Source: Fibrobacter sp. (GTDB lineage: Bacteria; Fibrobacterota; Fibrobacteria; Fibrobacterales; Fibrobacteraceae). From it: 64,000 nt of DNA. The stretch covers positions 124,001-188,000 of the forward strand of contig JAGCPF010000035.1 in the NCBI GenBank assembly GCA_017642335.1. The letters are read 5' to 3'. The position numbers were made by a program, and so were the translations under genes. The notes beneath the pieces are model-generated. The model worked only from the letters and a program-made list of their open reading frames with translations. It ran no database searches and was not told the DNA's origin. Shown piece after piece: positions 50,860-59,434 of the stretch (positions are counted from its first letter, which is position 1; each line of letters begins with the position of its first letter).

Positions 50860-51978
50860 TTATAGTGTTTCCATCCAGCGGGACATGAATACGTTGTAGA
50901 CGCTGTAGTTTTTTCCGTTTAAATCGCTTTGTTCTAGCAGCAGTTCTTTTTCGACGAGGGTAGTAAGGATTTTTTTTGCGGTCGCACTGCTGCCTATCTT
51001 GTATTTCATTAGGAATGCGCTTGCGGTTGGCTGTCTTACGGAGCCTTCCTTGGCTACCGCGATTAAGAATTGCCACTGCTTTTCGGTAAGCAGGTTGCGA
51101 CGTTCAATGAAATTGGTGATTTCAAGCCGTATAATACTTGATGCTACGTTTTTTACATTTTCCAACGAAATTTTATTAGAAGATTCCGCAAATACTTGGT
51201 TACATACAAATTGCGTATAGTAAGTATGCCTTTTTGTCCAATCCAGGATAAAATCAACGGCATCGTCGTCAATGTTTTTTCCGGCTTTTTTGAAAAGACT
51301 TGTGATAAATGCCTTGTATTTCTCTAAATCAATTCGGTCAATATAGACCGTCCTGGAACTTTCGTAAAAAGGTTTCTTCGCATTGGTGAACATATCTGCC
51401 ATCAAATGTTTTTTGCTGCCACAGAAAATGAATTTTACATAATGGAGTTGTTGGATGTAGGTCCGCAGTAAGGCTTCGATATTTGTTTCCTTGAATTCAC
51501 GAATTTGTTGAAATTCGTCTATGGCGAAAATAATCTGTTTCCCTTGCTTTTCAAGAAAGTCAAAAATTGTTTTTAACGTTGGCGTTTTTTGCGAATCTGT
51601 CTGGAAGGATAGAGAAACCTGAGGTGCTCCGGAAATAGGGTCGTAGCTAAGGAGCGGTCGCACGTTTTTGAGAGCGATGAAGAATTTTTTTATCAAGGAG
51701 TCGCTAGCCATGGAACTTACGATGGCTTCGGATAAAATTTTGATAAAGTCCTCTAGGCACTGAGCCGAAAAAATGTCGGCATAAATGCATGTATAGTTAT
51801 TTTCTTGGAGTGTGTCGAAGGTCCTGAAAATGAGCCCTGTCTTGCCGTAACGCCGTGGGGAAATCAATGTGACATTTGATCCGTTGGTCAAAAGGGAAAC
51901 TATGTCCATAAGCTCTTGTTCGCGATCGCAAAAGCGTTCTTTTGTTGTGTAGGGCTCTAGAGAGAATGGATTTTCCAT
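50860..51978 (-). CDS. AAA-type ATPase with C-terminal winged-helix region, unrelated to the cassettes
   Basis: A 372-residue P-loop protein: Walker A SPRRYGKTGL, Walker B IIFAIDEFQQI, and a sensor-like FIFCGSKKHLM. The C-terminal 90 residues (LTEKQWQFLIAVAKEG ... LVEKELLLEQ) look like a winged helix. It resembles the archaeal/Bacteroidetes STAND-like ATPases with unknown targets. The ATG at 51978 follows GAGG. It is on the opposite strand to all cassette genes and breaks the series, so it was probably acquired separately. A strong promoter with direct repeats precedes it. Confidence 0.8.
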   Translation of the reverse strand: MENPFSLEPYTTKERFCDREQELMDIVSLLTNGSNVTLISPRRYGKTGLIFRTFDTLQENNYTCIYADIFSAQCLEDFIKILSEAIVSSMASDSLIKKFFIALKNVRPLLSYDPISGAPQVSLSFQTDSQKTPTLKTIFDFLEKQGKQIIFAIDEFQQIREFKETNIEALLRTYIQQLHYVKFIFCGSKKHLMADMFTNAKKPFYESSRTVYIDRIDLEKYKAFITSLFKKAGKNIDDDAVDFILDWTKRHTYYTQFVCNQVFAESSNKISLENVKNVASSIIRLEITNFIERRNLLTEKQWQFLIAVAKEGSVRQPTASAFLMKYKIGSSATAKKILTTLVEKELLLEQSDLNGKNYSVYNVFMSRWMETL

Positions 51979-51996
51979 AATGACCTCATTTAACTT

Positions 51997-52044
51997 TTAG
52001 TAAGTTACTCTTAGTAATATACCAAAAGTTTTATAAAACGTCAA
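51997..52044 (-). promoter_or_regulatory. Promoter of the ATPase gene with overlapping TTAGTAA repeats
   Basis: On the minus strand: TTGACG (52039-52044), a 17-bp spacer, then TATATT (52016-52021). Two direct repeats TTAGTAA (51997-52003 and 52011-52017) overlap the -10 and start-site region, as an operator would. AACTTTT/AAAAGTT arms (51992-51998 and 52024-52030) flank them. Confidence 0.7.
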
Positions 52045-52058
52045 TAGGGGAAACTCCT

Positions 52059-52187
52059 GTATTCTGGGAATACGCTGTTTGTATTCTGAAATGATGAAAT
52101 TTGCTAAAAACGCAAAAATTGGTAAAATCTGCATAAAAACGCAAATTTTGTATTCCATTTTTGAATTGAATGCCTATATTTATAGAC
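52059..52187 (+). promoter_or_regulatory. Cassette promoter 3 with GTATTC half-sites
   Basis: Palindrome GTATTC-TGG-GAATAC (52059-52073), direct half-site GTATTC at 52081 and a third GTATTC at 52150 (spacings 22 and 69 bp). TTGCTA (52101) and TAAAAT (52123) are 16 bp apart, as in promoter 1. An AAAACGCAAATTTT block precedes the third site. TATATT (52175-52180) is exactly 7 nt before the ATG. Confidence 0.7.
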
Positions 52188-53051
52188 ATGAAGGAAATCG
52201 TTGAATATACAGATTATCGCAAGTTCATCCAGGATTACTACGATGAACGCAAGCGCAGCTCGGCGTTTACGTGGCGCGATTTTGCACGTGACGCCGGGTT
52301 CACTTCGCCGGTATACCTGAAATATGTCTGCGAAGGGAAAAAGAGCTTGAGCGTCGGCGCTGCCGGCTCGGTCGCGAACGCTATGGGGCTTGCGGGGTTC
52401 GAGAGCACCTATTTTGTGCTGATGGTTTCTTATGCGCATGCGAAGGGGGACAAGGCGAAGCGTGCGGCTTTCGAAGAACGCTGTGCGCTGGCGCAGGCGC
52501 ACAAGGTCCGTGTGCTGGGTAACGAGGAGTTCGATTATTTCAAGTCGTGGAAAAATCCGGTGCTGCGCGAGATTGCTCCGCATATGCCGGGGGCGCGGCC
52601 TCTCGAGATGGCGCATGCCTGCAAACAGAAAATATCCGCGACGGAAGTTTCCGAGACGCTGGACTTTTTGATGAAGGCCGGTCTCCTAAAGAAAGACAAG
52701 AACGGAAACTATGTGCAAACGGAAAAGTCCATCTCGATGGGACCCGTGGACGCCGTGCCGGTGGCTGCCCGCGAAATGCAGCGCCAGATGGGGGAGTTCG
52801 CTGTGAAGGCTATGGACTTGCCGCTTTCGGAACGTGACATGTCCGGGGTGACCATGGGTATCACGCGCGGGGTTTACGAACAGATAAAAAAGGAAATTGC
52901 GGATTTCCGCCGCCGCATTGTGGCAATCGCTTCAGCAGACGACGATACGGAACAGGTTTACCGCTTGAACTTGCAGCTGTTCCCGCTGAGTGAACGCTTG
53001 GAAAAGAAAAGAGAAATTGAGAAAGAAAGGGAAGAACAAAATGAGAAATAG
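52188..53051 (+). CDS. TIGR02147/DUF4423-family regulator (cassette 3)
   Basis: A 287-residue protein. The putative helix-turn-helix is FARDAGFTSPVYLKYVCEGK, differing at two turn/recognition positions from cassette 2. It shares the MKEIVEYTDYRKFIQDYYDE start, so I chose 52188 over an in-frame ATG six codons earlier, which would also leave the TATATT inside the coding region. The 3' end overlaps the lipoprotein start by 11 nt. Confidence 0.85.
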   Translation: MKEIVEYTDYRKFIQDYYDERKRSSAFTWRDFARDAGFTSPVYLKYVCEGKKSLSVGAAGSVANAMGLAGFESTYFVLMVSYAHAKGDKAKRAAFEERCALAQAHKVRVLGNEEFDYFKSWKNPVLREIAPHMPGARPLEMAHACKQKISATEVSETLDFLMKAGLLKKDKNGNYVQTEKSISMGPVDAVPVAAREMQRQMGEFAVKAMDLPLSERDMSGVTMGITRGVYEQIKKEIADFRRRIVAIASADDDTEQVYRLNLQLFPLSERLEKKREIEKEREEQNEK

Positions 53052-55224
53052 TTTATGCAAGAAGATCTGTGATGGCTTTGTTTGGGCCGTTTCGGTTGCC
53101 TTTGCGTCGATTGTCGTGAATGCATGTTCTTCATCCGATGATAAAAGCGTCGCGGGCGGCACTACCGAAGATGCAGGCATTGTCGCCATCAAGGATTTGA
53201 ATGTGGCGGGCGTGACACAGAAGGGCCCGTTCGTGAAGGGCTCCGCGGTGACGGTGCAGGGAATCAATTGCAAAACGTTGGAATTGACGGATGAACGTTT
53301 TGAGGGCTCGGTCAAGAGCGACAAGGGCGACTTTGCTATCGAGGGCGTGACGCTCAAGTCGTCGTGTGCGGTGTTCAAAGTGACTGGCGAGTACCGTAGC
53401 GAACTTTCTGGAAAGACGACGGACCGTGAGATTTCCTTGTATGCGTTGACCGACCTCAAGAATCGCGAGAACGTGAACGTCAACATTCTCACTAATCTGG
53501 AATACGACCGCATAATCTATCTGGTGACCAAAAAGGGCAAGAAGTTCGCGGATGCGAAGGCACAGGCCGAGCAGGAAGTCCTCGCAGCGTTTGACATCGA
53601 GGGCAGTTTCGAGGAATTCGAGAACCTGAACGTCTTCGAGTCGGGTGACGGAAATGCGGCCCTGCTTGCCGTGAGCGTGATGATGCAGGGCGGCGCCGAG
53701 GTGAAAGATCTCGTGAAGCGCATGGATAAGTTTAGTGATTCCTTCGCTGAAAGCGGCGAGTGGAAAGACTCCGGTACAAAGGCTGCGATTTCGGAATGGG
53801 TGGCTGCTGCCGCTGCCAGCGGAGAGCTGGATTCTATTCGCAAGAATGTCGAGGGTTGGGGGATTGCCGCTGAAGTTCCTGCATTCGAAAAGTTTGTGGA
53901 AAAGTTCGTTCCCGATTCGTCGGATGATGACCCGAATACAATGACTGATTCCCGCGATGGACAGACCTACAAGACTGTCAAGATTGGCAATCGGGTATGG
54001 ATGGCCGAAAACTTGAACTATGCATACTTGCAACCTACGGATAGCCTGGATTCCAGTAGCTTCTGCTATAATGATTCGGTCAAATACTGTGAAAGGTACG
54101 GCAGACTCTATACGTGGTCGGCGGCTATGGATAGCGTGGGAATGTTTAGCGCGAATAGCGAAGGTTGCGGCAGAGGCAAGACGTGCGCCCGGACTTATCC
54201 CGTGCAGGGTGTTTGCCCGGACGGATGGCACTTGCCGTCGAAAGCCGAATGGGATACGTTGATTAATGTGATGGGTGACGGTGATAGCGTGATGAAGGCG
54301 CTCCCTGCCGGCAACAGGCATATCAATGGATACGAAGGCTTGTCGCGTCTCACGTTTTTCTGGACTTCTACAGAATGCGCGGGATTGTGCTTGACTACAT
54401 CGAGTGCGCATGGAGCGTACTATGCATCTTTGGGAGGGACGACTTACTCATTAAAGTTTTATGGATATAGTGTCCGCTGTGTTCAGAATGATTCAACCGA
54501 CCATGTCGAAGTTGTTCAGGGCGCGGTGGACCACCAGAAATCTTGTAAAACAGACGAGGTGGATTCCTGCGAATATGGAACGCTGACGGATGAACGCGAC
54601 GGGCAAACATACAAGACCGTGAAAATGGGTGATTTTGAGTGGATGGCGGAGAACCTGAACTATGCATATTTGCAGCCTACGGATAGCCTGGATTCCAGTA
54701 GTTTCTGCTTCAATGATTCTATTGAATACTGTGACAAGTACGGTAGGCTTTATTTGTGGTCGGCGGCCATGGATAGCGCGGGTGTTTTTAGCTCTGGAGG
54801 AATGGGGTGCGGCTATGGCGTGAATTGCACGCTGTCGTATACGGAGCCGTTGCGCGGAGTCTGTCCTGAAGGTTGGCATTTGCCGAGTGTCGCAGAATGG
54901 AACTATTTGAATAACGTCGTTTATAATTCTAGTGTCGACGGATTGGATGTCGGGTCGGCTAAAAAGCTAAAATCGGCTACTGGTTGGAGGGATGACGATA
55001 ATGGCTTGGATGAATATGGTTTCTCGGCATTCCCGGTGGGTAGCAGGTTTTACCCTGATGGAAGCTATAGTTACGATGGCCTTATTGCGCACTTTTGGGG
55101 CTATGGGATGGAAGATGAATCGGATGCATTCAGTGCGGACTTTGAAAAGGGCAATGACAACATGCGTCTGAGCTCTATCTATGAGAAACATTATGCCTTC
55201 AGTGTCCGTTGTGTCAAGGACTAG
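53041..55224 (+). CDS. QKGPF-domain lipoprotein with two TIGR02145 domains (cassette 3)
   Basis: A 727-residue lipoprotein (lipobox VNAC). The chassis domain begins LNVAGVTQKGPFVKG; then VNVNILTNLEYDR, QAEQEVLAAFD and GNAALLAVSVMMQ. Two Fibrobacter major paralogous domains follow, about 300-480 and 515-727. Each has TDxRDGQTYKTVK, WMAENLNYAYLQPTDSLDSS, a GRLYxWSAAMDS motif and VCPxGWHLPS. The repeated WMAENLNYA... segment is nearly identical at DNA level in the two copies, pointing to internal duplication or conversion. The ATG at 53041 has AAGGGAAG. Confidence 0.88.
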   Translation: MRNSLCKKICDGFVWAVSVAFASIVVNACSSSDDKSVAGGTTEDAGIVAIKDLNVAGVTQKGPFVKGSAVTVQGINCKTLELTDERFEGSVKSDKGDFAIEGVTLKSSCAVFKVTGEYRSELSGKTTDREISLYALTDLKNRENVNVNILTNLEYDRIIYLVTKKGKKFADAKAQAEQEVLAAFDIEGSFEEFENLNVFESGDGNAALLAVSVMMQGGAEVKDLVKRMDKFSDSFAESGEWKDSGTKAAISEWVAAAAASGELDSIRKNVEGWGIAAEVPAFEKFVEKFVPDSSDDDPNTMTDSRDGQTYKTVKIGNRVWMAENLNYAYLQPTDSLDSSSFCYNDSVKYCERYGRLYTWSAAMDSVGMFSANSEGCGRGKTCARTYPVQGVCPDGWHLPSKAEWDTLINVMGDGDSVMKALPAGNRHINGYEGLSRLTFFWTSTECAGLCLTTSSAHGAYYASLGGTTYSLKFYGYSVRCVQNDSTDHVEVVQGAVDHQKSCKTDEVDSCEYGTLTDERDGQTYKTVKMGDFEWMAENLNYAYLQPTDSLDSSSFCFNDSIEYCDKYGRLYLWSAAMDSAGVFSSGGMGCGYGVNCTLSYTEPLRGVCPEGWHLPSVAEWNYLNNVVYNSSVDGLDVGSAKKLKSATGWRDDDNGLDEYGFSAFPVGSRFYPDGSYSYDGLIAHFWGYGMEDESDAFSADFEKGNDNMRLSSIYEKHYAFSVRCVKD

Positions 55225-55251
55225 TGTATAATTAGAAAGGGAGATTTGATT

Positions 55252-57303
55252 ATGAAGTGGAATCGAATTTTAGGTTGCCTTGCTGTCGGGACTATGTTCT
55301 GGGCGTGTTCCGATGATAAATCCGTCGTTGGCGGCACTACGGATGATGCGGGCATCACCGCGGTCACGGACTGGGAAGTGGCTGGTGTTACGCAAAAGGG
55401 CCCGTTTGTCACAGGGTCTGCGGTGACCGTGCAGGAACTTGACGGCATTACGCTCAAGCAGACTGGCAAGAGCTTCAAGGGCTCTATCAAGAGCGACAAG
55501 GGCGACTTTGCCATCAAGGATATCGATCTTAAGTCGCAGTATGCCATCCTCGAGGCCTCGGGCTACTACCGCGACGAGATCACGGGCAAGAAATCTTCGG
55601 GGACGGTGACTCTCCGCGCGTTGACCGACTTAAGCAACCGCAAAACGGTAAATATCAACTTGCTCACGCACCTGGAATACGAACGTGCGATGTACCTCGT
55701 GAACGAGAAGAAAAAATCGATTGCCGATGCGAAGGCTCAGGCAGATGAAGAAATATTTGCGGCGTTCGGCATCGAGGGTGACTTCGGGAAATCCGAAGAC
55801 CTGAACATTTTCAAGTCGGGCGATGGCAACGCGGCGCTGCTCGCCATCAGCGTGCTGATGCATGCGGATGCCGACGTGGCGGGCCTCACCGAACGCATGG
55901 GCGAATTCAGTATCGCGATTGCGGAAGGCGGCGACTGGGAAGATGCCGACACGAAGGCCGTGATTGCGGACTGGGCATGCGATGCCGACCTCAAGGGGAC
56001 TCTTGCGAACGTGCGCAAGAATATCGAAGGCTGGAAGTATGCAGATTCTGTGCCTGCTTTCGAAAAGTTCGTGACGAATTTCTGGTGGGACAACTATGGA
56101 CTTGGCCAGTGCACCAAGAAGCGTGAGGGCGATACCAAACGCAACGTGAACAAGTTAAGCAAACTCTACAACGAGTATTTCGTGTGCGAAAGCGAACGCT
56201 GGGTCATTCCGGGTGATGAACCGCAGTCGAGTAGCAGCAGTCAGTCCGAACGGGATTCGGAATCTAGTAGCAGTGAGGGTAATGGCGGCTCAGAGCCTGC
56301 CGAAGGGTCGAGTAGCTCGGCGAAGTCTTCGAGTTCCTACAAGAATCCGTTTGTCGGCCCGCAGGCGCATGACTCGATTCCGTTGCTGCCGGATGAAGTT
56401 GCCTTTCTGGAAGACTTCTTTGCCCAAAATGAATATAAGGGCTACCTGACTTTTGAAAATGGAAAGCAGGAAGACTGGCTGGTGTCCAAAATGATGGCCT
56501 CTAATGAAGGGGCTCAACGGGAATCGCTGCTTGTTGCGATGGGGGATTCGCTCAATGCCCGCGGATTTGAGTATGAGGGAAAGAAACTCATTGACTCTGC
56601 CTTGTGCTTGCAGGCTGGGGACTCTTCGCACGCTTATGTCAAGAAGGCGGGAAATACGACATATAGGGTATATGTGACAAGAAAAATTAATATGGCGACC
56701 TCGTCTATTACAGGCCTCTTTGTTAGTGGTTACGGCTTTGACTTGAAGATTGTCTCTCATGAAAGTGGGGTGGATGAAAATCCGATTATTGCGTGCACGT
56801 CACTTCGCTTTGAAGAAGACTTCCCGGAAGACATCGCCTTCTTGAATGGATATGTGACTCGCAAAACTAAGACTTTTTGGAGTGACGATTCTCTTGCGAT
56901 ATCTTGGTCCGTTCGCGACTGGACGGATACCGTGATTACTTCCAATGATGGCTCGTCGTCGTTGTGGTATCAGAATTATCCGGATAGCGTCAGGTTCCAA
57001 AAAGAAAAGGTGGACGTCGCCACGGCGGAATTTGAAAAAGTTAGGCAGTCGCTAGTCGGGAATGGGTTCACTCTTGTCAAGGAAGACACGATAGAATCTG
57101 GGACGGACAATGAATGCTCGCTTGATTCGCTAATACGACGCTACTATTATACGCGCGAAACGGCGACTGCAAGGTATGAGGTGCGGGTGTTCTCGTCGAT
57201 AGCAAAAAATTATGACTTTACCGGTGGCGGCATATACGCGATATATGATTTCTATGGGGTCACTATGAAGTTGGATATATTCTATAAGAGTAAGCCCGAG
57301 TAG
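55252..57303 (+). CDS. QKGPF-domain lipoprotein with unknown C-terminal domain (cassette 3, copy A)
   Basis: A 683-residue lipoprotein (lipobox FWAC). The chassis domain (VAGVTQKGPFVTG, VNINLLTHLEYERAMYLV, GNAALLAISVLMH) ends with NFWWDNYGLGQC and a CxxxxW mini-domain. A Ser-rich linker (about 325-365) leads to a C-terminal region of about 310 residues with no family I recognise; it looks like two related halves (each with an L-P-x-E/D-xx-FL-type start). The ATG at 55252 follows AAAGGGAG. Residues about 17-290 are nearly identical to copy B. Confidence 0.8.
   Translation: MKWNRILGCLAVGTMFWACSDDKSVVGGTTDDAGITAVTDWEVAGVTQKGPFVTGSAVTVQELDGITLKQTGKSFKGSIKSDKGDFAIKDIDLKSQYAILEASGYYRDEITGKKSSGTVTLRALTDLSNRKTVNINLLTHLEYERAMYLVNEKKKSIADAKAQADEEIFAAFGIEGDFGKSEDLNIFKSGDGNAALLAISVLMHADADVAGLTERMGEFSIAIAEGGDWEDADTKAVIADWACDADLKGTLANVRKNIEGWKYADSVPAFEKFVTNFWWDNYGLGQCTKKREGDTKRNVNKLSKLYNEYFVCESERWVIPGDEPQSSSSSQSERDSESSSSEGNGGSEPAEGSSSSAKSSSSYKNPFVGPQAHDSIPLLPDEVAFLEDFFAQNEYKGYLTFENGKQEDWLVSKMMASNEGAQRESLLVAMGDSLNARGFEYEGKKLIDSALCLQAGDSSHAYVKKAGNTTYRVYVTRKINMATSSITGLFVSGYGFDLKIVSHESGVDENPIIACTSLRFEEDFPEDIAFLNGYVTRKTKTFWSDDSLAISWSVRDWTDTVITSNDGSSSLWYQNYPDSVRFQKEKVDVATAEFEKVRQSLVGNGFTLVKEDTIESGTDNECSLDSLIRRYYYTRETATARYEVRVFSSIAKNYDFTGGGIYAIYDFYGVTMKLDIFYKSKPE
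55300..56107 (+). repeat. Duplicated block shared with 57460-58267 (copy A)
   Basis: About 800 bp coding for the chassis domain recurs at a constant offset of 2160 bp without visible insertions or deletions and with few substitutions. Similarity drops sharply after the GACAACTATGGACTTGGC word. Confidence 0.85.
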
Positions 57304-57389
57304 AAATTTGTTAGGATGAGAAGGCTAGGAGAGAGGAAAGGGCTGCGCTAAAACGCGTCCAGGGGACGCCGGGCAAAGGAGAATAAAGT

Positions 57390-59396
57390 ATGTTTATCAA
57401 AAAGGACTTGAATATGAAGAAATGGATTCTGTCGGCGCTTACGCTCGGGTCGATTCTTGTGACCGCGTGTTCCGATGATAAATCCGTCGTTGGCGGCACG
57501 ACGGATGATGCGGGCATCACCGCGGTCACGAACTGGGAGGTGGCTGGTGTTACGCAAAAGGGCCCGTTTGTCACAGGGTCTGCGGTGACCGTGCAGGAAC
57601 TTGACGGCATTACGCTCAAGCAGACTGGTAAGAGTTTCAAGGGCTCTATCAAGAGCGACAAGGGCGACTTTGCCATCAAGGATATCGATCTCAAGTCGCA
57701 ATATGCCATCCTCGAGGCGTCGGGCTATTACCGCGATGAGGTTACGGGCAAGAAATCTTCGGGGACGGTGATGCTCCGTGCTCTGACTGACCTGAGCAAC
57801 CGTAAAACGGTGAATATCAACTTGCTCACGCACCTGGAATACGAACGTGCGATGTACCTCGTGAACGAGAAGAAAAAATCGATTGCCGATGCGAAGGCGC
57901 AGGCGGAAGAAGAAATATTTGCGGTGTTCGGCATTGAGGGTGATTTCGGGGAATCCGAAGACCTGGACATTTTCAAGACGGGTGACGGCAACGCTGCGCT
58001 TTTGGCCGTGAGCGTGCTGATGCAGTCGAACGTGGATGTGGCGGGCCTTACCGAGCGCATGGGCAAGTTCAGCATCGCCCTTGCAGAAGGCGGCAGTTGG
58101 GACGATGCCGATACCAAGGCTTCGATTGCGGACTGGGCATGCGATGCCGACCTCAAGGGGACTCTTGCGAACGTGCGCAAGAATATCGAAGGCTGGAAGT
58201 ATGCAGATTCTGTGCCTGCTTTCGAAAAGTACGTGACGAATTTTTGGTGGGACAACTATGGACTTGGCACCTGCGACAAGAAGCGTGAAAACGAAATCAA
58301 GCGAAATGTGAATAAACTGAGTACGCTGTATAACACGTTTTTTGTTTGTGAAGATGGCCGCTGGCTGATTCCGAGCGATGAAAAATCCTCCAGTTCAGAA
58401 AAGGCGACATCGTCCAGTTCCAAGAAAGGCGATCCGTCGAGTTCGGCTTTGAGTTCTTCTGCCGGGAGTTCCTCAAGTTCTCTCTATGATCCGTTTGTAC
58501 GGTCTTCATCAAGCGAACCGTTGGATACGATCCCCCCGCTTCCTTCGGCTGTCGATTTCTTCGATTCGACATATTCGTTCATGGGCTATACGACTTTTGG
58601 AGAGGGCAAACAGGAGGTTTGGCATATTACGGCGATTAAATTGGATTCCGATAGAGATGGGAGAGATTCTGTTGCGAGCGCCTTGGTGAAGGAAATGGAA
58701 AGGCATGGATTTGCCTTTGAAGGGGCGATATTGAATGATTCTTTGAACGATGTGTATGATTCCGTCTCTTATGTCTATTCAAAGACTGTAGAAGACATCG
58801 TGTACAAACTTTCCATCACCAAATGGTATGGTGCGGGAATGATGTATTCTAGTTATTACACATTTACCGTAAAGTTGGTTGTGTTGAAGGACGGATTCGA
58901 GGAAGTCCCGACGACAGATTTTAGCTCGCTGGCCTATATAAGGGAATTCCCGGAAGAGCTCTCCTTTATGCGGGAATATTTTACGACCAAGTCGAGATCG
59001 GGATATGACGATGATTCCGTTATGAATATGTGGGTGGCTCGTCATGATATCGATTCTGTCAGGTCGACGATGGGCAGCTTTGCGGCATCGCCAATCATGG
59101 AAGCACAGGCTAGAGACAGTATGGAGTTGTTTAAAACAGCCTTGCTCGAGAATGAGTTTGATTTTGTGAAATCCGATTCACTGGGCCAGAATGCCAATAC
59201 AGGCGATACTCATGTTCCGCGGTATTTCTATGAAAAGGAAACTTCGTTTGCTAAGTACGAAGTAACGGTTTCTGCCGGGGTCCAGCAATATTATTACTTT
59301 GGTGTTCAATACGATTACGCATATGGCTATACTATGGTAATCCGTGTCTACTACAAAACGAAGCCGGAATACACGAGGAGATCGGAAAGAGAATAG
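57390..59396 (+). CDS. QKGPF-domain lipoprotein with unknown C-terminal domain (cassette 3, copy B)
   Basis: A 668-residue lipoprotein (lipobox VTAC). It is the tandem paralog of copy A: near-identical chassis domain, NFWWDNYGLGTC, CxxxxW mini-domain, Ser-rich linker, then a C-terminal region homologous to but clearly diverged from copy A. Two starts are possible: 57390 (AAAGGAG upstream, used here) or 57414 (AAGGA upstream). The gap of 86 nt after copy A contains no clear terminator. Confidence 0.8.
   Translation: MFIKKDLNMKKWILSALTLGSILVTACSDDKSVVGGTTDDAGITAVTNWEVAGVTQKGPFVTGSAVTVQELDGITLKQTGKSFKGSIKSDKGDFAIKDIDLKSQYAILEASGYYRDEVTGKKSSGTVMLRALTDLSNRKTVNINLLTHLEYERAMYLVNEKKKSIADAKAQAEEEIFAVFGIEGDFGESEDLDIFKTGDGNAALLAVSVLMQSNVDVAGLTERMGKFSIALAEGGSWDDADTKASIADWACDADLKGTLANVRKNIEGWKYADSVPAFEKYVTNFWWDNYGLGTCDKKRENEIKRNVNKLSTLYNTFFVCEDGRWLIPSDEKSSSSEKATSSSSKKGDPSSSALSSSAGSSSSSLYDPFVRSSSSEPLDTIPPLPSAVDFFDSTYSFMGYTTFGEGKQEVWHITAIKLDSDRDGRDSVASALVKEMERHGFAFEGAILNDSLNDVYDSVSYVYSKTVEDIVYKLSITKWYGAGMMYSSYYTFTVKLVVLKDGFEEVPTTDFSSLAYIREFPEELSFMREYFTTKSRSGYDDDSVMNMWVARHDIDSVRSTMGSFAASPIMEAQARDSMELFKTALLENEFDFVKSDSLGQNANTGDTHVPRYFYEKETSFAKYEVTVSAGVQQYYYFGVQYDYAYGYTMVIRVYYKTKPEYTRRSERE
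57460..58267 (+). repeat. Duplicated block shared with 55300-56107 (copy B)
   Basis: Second copy of the chassis-coding duplication, at a constant 2160-bp offset. Confidence 0.85.
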
Positions 59397-59434
59397 GCTG
59401 CCTGTCGTAGGTAGTTTTTGCCACCCCCTTTTTG

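Noticed and set aside
41415..53051. TIGR02147 genes as prophage repressors
   Set aside because: There are no phage structural, integrase or lysis genes nearby, and each regulator is coupled to a lipoprotein.
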